64,000 nt of DNA from Zarea fungicola. Its lineage: Eukaryota; Ascomycota; Sordariomycetes; Hypocreales; Cordycipitaceae. Positions 61,681-64,000 of the stretch are shown piece by piece. Both the position numbers and the translations under genes were made by a program. Every line of letters begins with the position of its first letter. Position 1 is the stretch's first letter. A model generated the notes under the pieces. That model was not told the DNA's origin. It saw nothing but the letters and a program-made list of their open reading frames with translations, and made no database searches. Where the stretch lies: the NCBI GenBank assembly GCA_900169235.1, contig FWCC01000004.1, forward strand, positions 1 through 64,000. Direction: 5' to 3'.

Positions 61681-61884
61681 ATGTCATTTCAATTATTCGG
61701 AACAAACGGCTGCCACAGCTCGGAAATCTTGCTTCAGTTCCACCAAAAGGTTCAAAAGTGTATCAATTCATTATATATTAGAATTGACTCCACAAAGAAA
61801 ATTAGATTCCAGTTAGAAGAGCCTTCCTTTGTAGTATTTAAATCGCTTAATCAAAATGGTCTAAGGCATATTTCTATAAAATAA
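61681..61884 (+). CDS. Hypothetical 67-residue protein
   Basis: An ATG-initiated frame that starts MSFQLFGTNG and ends RHISIK, just before an AT-rich end with AATAAA-like words. It is preceded by a CT-rich, leader-like stretch (61560-61650). A second ATG in strong context (AAAATGG, 61652) opens a 42-codon overlapping frame. The AT-rich composition differs from the GC-rich genes on both sides. I recognise no family. It could be a small lineage-specific gene or spurious. Confidence 0.22.
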   Translation: MSFQLFGTNGCHSSEILLQFHQKVQKCINSLYIRIDSTKKIRFQLEEPSFVVFKSLNQNGLRHISIK

Positions 61885-61925
61885 AAACGATTATGTACAA
61901 TGTGTGCTAGCTTGTCGTCCTATTC

Positions 61926-64000
61926 CTAACACACCAAGTTCATCATCTGCAGCCCGCGGTCCAACTCGCTCCCAACGCTGCTCGACGCACTCGCCAGATC
62001 CTTGAGCACAACATTCCGCCACCAGGTGTACCAGTCGGCCACCTCGCCCAGGTTGACCTCGTCCAGCACCAGCCACTCCTGCAGTTTGCGGTGCCACATG
62101 GGGAAAAAGTGCTGCGCAAGCACCTCGGCCAGAATGGCATCACCCAGGACCCCCCGCCAGCGGAGCACGCCGGACAGCATGGGCAGGTATGGCTCCTGGT
62201 CCGCCGGGTCGACCCGAAAGTGCCGCTGGAGATACTTGCCCATTGACGGCAAGACGTGCGACACAATGAGCGGCCGCCACTGGTGCCCGAGCACCTGCTC
62301 CCACTGCGTCAGCCCGGGGACGACGCCCCGTTCATAGTCCCACGCGTCAATGAGGTGTCGGAACTTGCGCTTCACGTCCGACACCAACCCTGTGCCCTTG
62401 GGATCCAGGTGGTACGCCGGCAGGAAGGGCAGCCATGGGAACAGCCACATATGAGGGAGGTGGTGGCTCTGCTTCTTCACGCGCGGGTTCCAGTCTGACA
62501 GCGTCGTGTCCAGCTTGCGGGCAATGTTGTCCATGGCTTGCGCACGCACGAACGGCGGCAACAACCCATCCCAGCTCTCCATGACTTCAAGCAGCGGGCC
62601 TGGGGTAAAGGCATCCCAGTTACGAACTGCGGCTAGGACTTGCGGAAGCCAGCTCTTGTACATGAGTGTTTCGTAAGGGGTTGTAGATTTCTTGTGTTTT
62701 CGATAGACGCCATCTTCATCTTCAAACGTCGCTGTGCTTCTGTTGACAGCGCCGTTTTGCTGACTCTGGCCCATGAGAATGCCTGTCAGTGCTCCAAGTT
62801 CTGTCGCAAATTTCGTGGGCTCCGTCAAGGGATCCCAGCTTTTAAAGAATGGATGTATCGCAGCAACAACAATATCGGCCACCTCTGGCGCCGCAGATCC
62901 GAGTTCGCTCACCTCACCAAACGCTGCCATGACATCCTCAAAAGATGTGGCGGTGGTGACTCGGCCTGCGACCAGATTTGAAAAGACTTGTAATCGTGCA
63001 AAATCGACGCGGAGCTCATCGACTTCTCTTTCTTTTTCAGCGAGCTCCAAGTCGATCCATTTTTTGCGCTCTTCGAGACTTCGCCATTCCTCTGTAAACG
63101 CCATCAAATCTGCCTGTGCTCGTTTGACCAGTTTTCTCGACTCAATCTCCTCCCTTGACTCTGCTTCTCCTGATGTTGGCGTCATGATGCCACTGGTCGA
63201 TGTCAGCACCTTGCTTCCTGGTCCAGTCATGTCGAGAATAGGCGCAAAGGCGGCGGGAATATGCATGCCAGGTGCCGCGGTACGGATTTCGTCTGCTGTG
63301 AGATATTTGGTCTTTTGTCGTCTCGGTGTGCTGCCACCACTGCTTGTCGCTGTAGTCAAGCCCCTTCTTCTCGCTCTAGCCTTGGCTTTCTGTTTCTTCT
63401 CTTCTTCGTCAGAATCGACCATTTTCTCGCCTCGCATTTCAGCTTGGCGCTTCTCTTCCTTGCGCTCCTGCTCCGACTTTTCTCGAACAGCACCAAGACC
63501 TACACCCTGCGGTCGAAGGTTGGCCTCGATAACGACATTTCGTCCCTGTCCCTCTTTGCCAAGACCTTTACCCTCGACGTAGCCCATTTTTGCCATCATT
63601 CGCGCTCCAAAGGATTTCGCATTGACTTTGCCCTTTGCGCCAAAAGCACTCGGCTGTGGCTTATTGCGCACAGGCTCGCTGAACCTTGCTCGCGCCTCGT
63701 TCAATACAGGCTCTGTGGCAGAAGAAGGCACGAAACCAACACCCAAAACACCGCCGCCTTGAAAATTGGTGGCAAAGCTCGGTCGACTGGATGGCTCGTC
63801 TTCCCTCTCCTCCACCTCCTGTTCTTCTTCCTCATCTTTTCTGGCTGGTATCCAGCTTCTCTGCTGATTGAATCCTAAACCGACCCCCACCGAGGTGTCA
63901 TCCTCGCTCTCATCGGTGTCGCCCTCATCGCGCATTGATGTGGTACTATTCCCTATCAGAGGTCGAGGATCGTCCAAGTCTTCGTCACTGTCTTCTGTCG
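61926..64000 (-). CDS. G-patch/GCFC splicing factor (TFIP11/Ntr1 family), partial
   Basis: Relative of human TFIP11 and yeast Spp382/Ntr1, which activates the helicase Prp43 to take apart the intron-lariat spliceosome in the nucleus. The frame is open from the window edge to the stop at 61926, giving 691 residues with the N-terminus beyond 64000 missing. An acidic start is followed by the G-patch (FGARMMAKMGYVEGKGLGKE, then GRNVVIEANLRPQGVGLG), a Lys/Glu/Arg-rich linker, and the GCFC domain with LPQVLAAVRNWD and the Trp-rich end LFPWLPFLPAYHL, WRPLIVSHVLPSMGKYL and EVADWYTWWRNVV. No intron is needed in the visible part. The final third is GC-rich compared with the start. Confidence 0.93.
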   Translation of the reverse strand, partial: TEDSDEDLDDPRPLIGNSTTSMRDEGDTDESEDDTSVGVGLGFNQQRSWIPARKDEEEEQEVEEREDEPSSRPSFATNFQGGGVLGVGFVPSSATEPVLNEARARFSEPVRNKPQPSAFGAKGKVNAKSFGARMMAKMGYVEGKGLGKEGQGRNVVIEANLRPQGVGLGAVREKSEQERKEEKRQAEMRGEKMVDSDEEEKKQKAKARARRRGLTTATSSGGSTPRRQKTKYLTADEIRTAAPGMHIPAAFAPILDMTGPGSKVLTSTSGIMTPTSGEAESREEIESRKLVKRAQADLMAFTEEWRSLEERKKWIDLELAEKEREVDELRVDFARLQVFSNLVAGRVTTATSFEDVMAAFGEVSELGSAAPEVADIVVAAIHPFFKSWDPLTEPTKFATELGALTGILMGQSQQNGAVNRSTATFEDEDGVYRKHKKSTTPYETLMYKSWLPQVLAAVRNWDAFTPGPLLEVMESWDGLLPPFVRAQAMDNIARKLDTTLSDWNPRVKKQSHHLPHMWLFPWLPFLPAYHLDPKGTGLVSDVKRKFRHLIDAWDYERGVVPGLTQWEQVLGHQWRPLIVSHVLPSMGKYLQRHFRVDPADQEPYLPMLSGVLRWRGVLGDAILAEVLAQHFFPMWHRKLQEWLVLDEVNLGEVADWYTWWRNVVLKDLASASSSVGSELDRGLQMMNLVC

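Larger units (their letters stand above)
60366..61925. other. Upstream region of the SAPS gene and 3' flank of the G-patch gene
   Basis: 60366-61100 is GC-rich and probably the SAPS leader and promoter. A minus-strand frame here (60689-61150) looks like leader sequence. A GTAC cluster lies at 61261-61288. From 61740 to 61900 the sequence is clearly AT-rich and holds a small ORF listed separately. Confidence 0.55.

Noticed and set aside
62773..63878. Plus-strand frames of 269 and 205 codons
   Set aside because: Antisense to the G-patch/GCFC gene, which has clear domains on the minus strand.

Overview
The window reads as nuclear DNA of a filamentous ascomycete (Pezizomycotina, most likely Sordariomycetes and probably Hypocreales; the rank is inferred from how the proteins read, not from a database search). 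Supporting signs are short GT-AG introns (mostly 55-112 bp), fungal-only families such as Vfa1 and Rtt106, CT-rich leaders before start codons, and a Fot1/pogo-type DNA transposon whose stop codons partly look like repeat-induced point mutation. Two runs of N (12722-12872 and 26362-26511) are assembly gaps.

Layout. 1-4762 is non-coding, ending in a CT-rich leader for CDC24 (4763-7877, +). CDC24 converges on a small, easily missed two-exon gene for the mitochondrial ribosomal protein Mrp10 (9290-9632, -). From about 9.6 to 30 kb the window is gene-poor and looks like an accessory compartment. It holds an orphan membrane-segment ORF, a 63-residue secreted cysteine-rich protein (11624-11815) with a clean promoter and poly(A) signal, and a 1644-bp transposon (12398-14041) with 43-bp inverted repeats and a TA duplication. 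Decayed minus-strand reading frames lie on both sides of the transposon. About 16 kb of further sequence has no gene I can support. A C2H2 zinc-finger gene (29983-31879) stands alone before another 6-kb empty stretch.

The right part (38-64 kb) is a compact housekeeping block: ADE6 (purine synthesis, -), YVH1 (phosphatase and 60S ribosome maturation, +), VFA1 (ESCRT/Vps4 partner, -), RTT106 (histone chaperone, +), acyl-protein thioesterase 1 (+), an oligopeptide transporter (+), a SAPS-domain partner of Sit4-type phosphatase (-), and a G-patch/GCFC spliceosome-disassembly factor (-) cut by the right edge. ADE6/YVH1 and VFA1/RTT106 are divergent pairs with 659-bp and 313-bp shared promoters.

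The genes do not form one pathway or a biosynthetic cluster. The points most worth following are the secreted peptide with four consecutive cysteines beside a transposon, the hint that the transposon landed inside a now-decayed gene, clusters of GTAC words upstream of three of the genes, and several introns or starts that could give alternative proteins (acyl-protein thioesterase, SAPS protein, CDC24, Mrp10).
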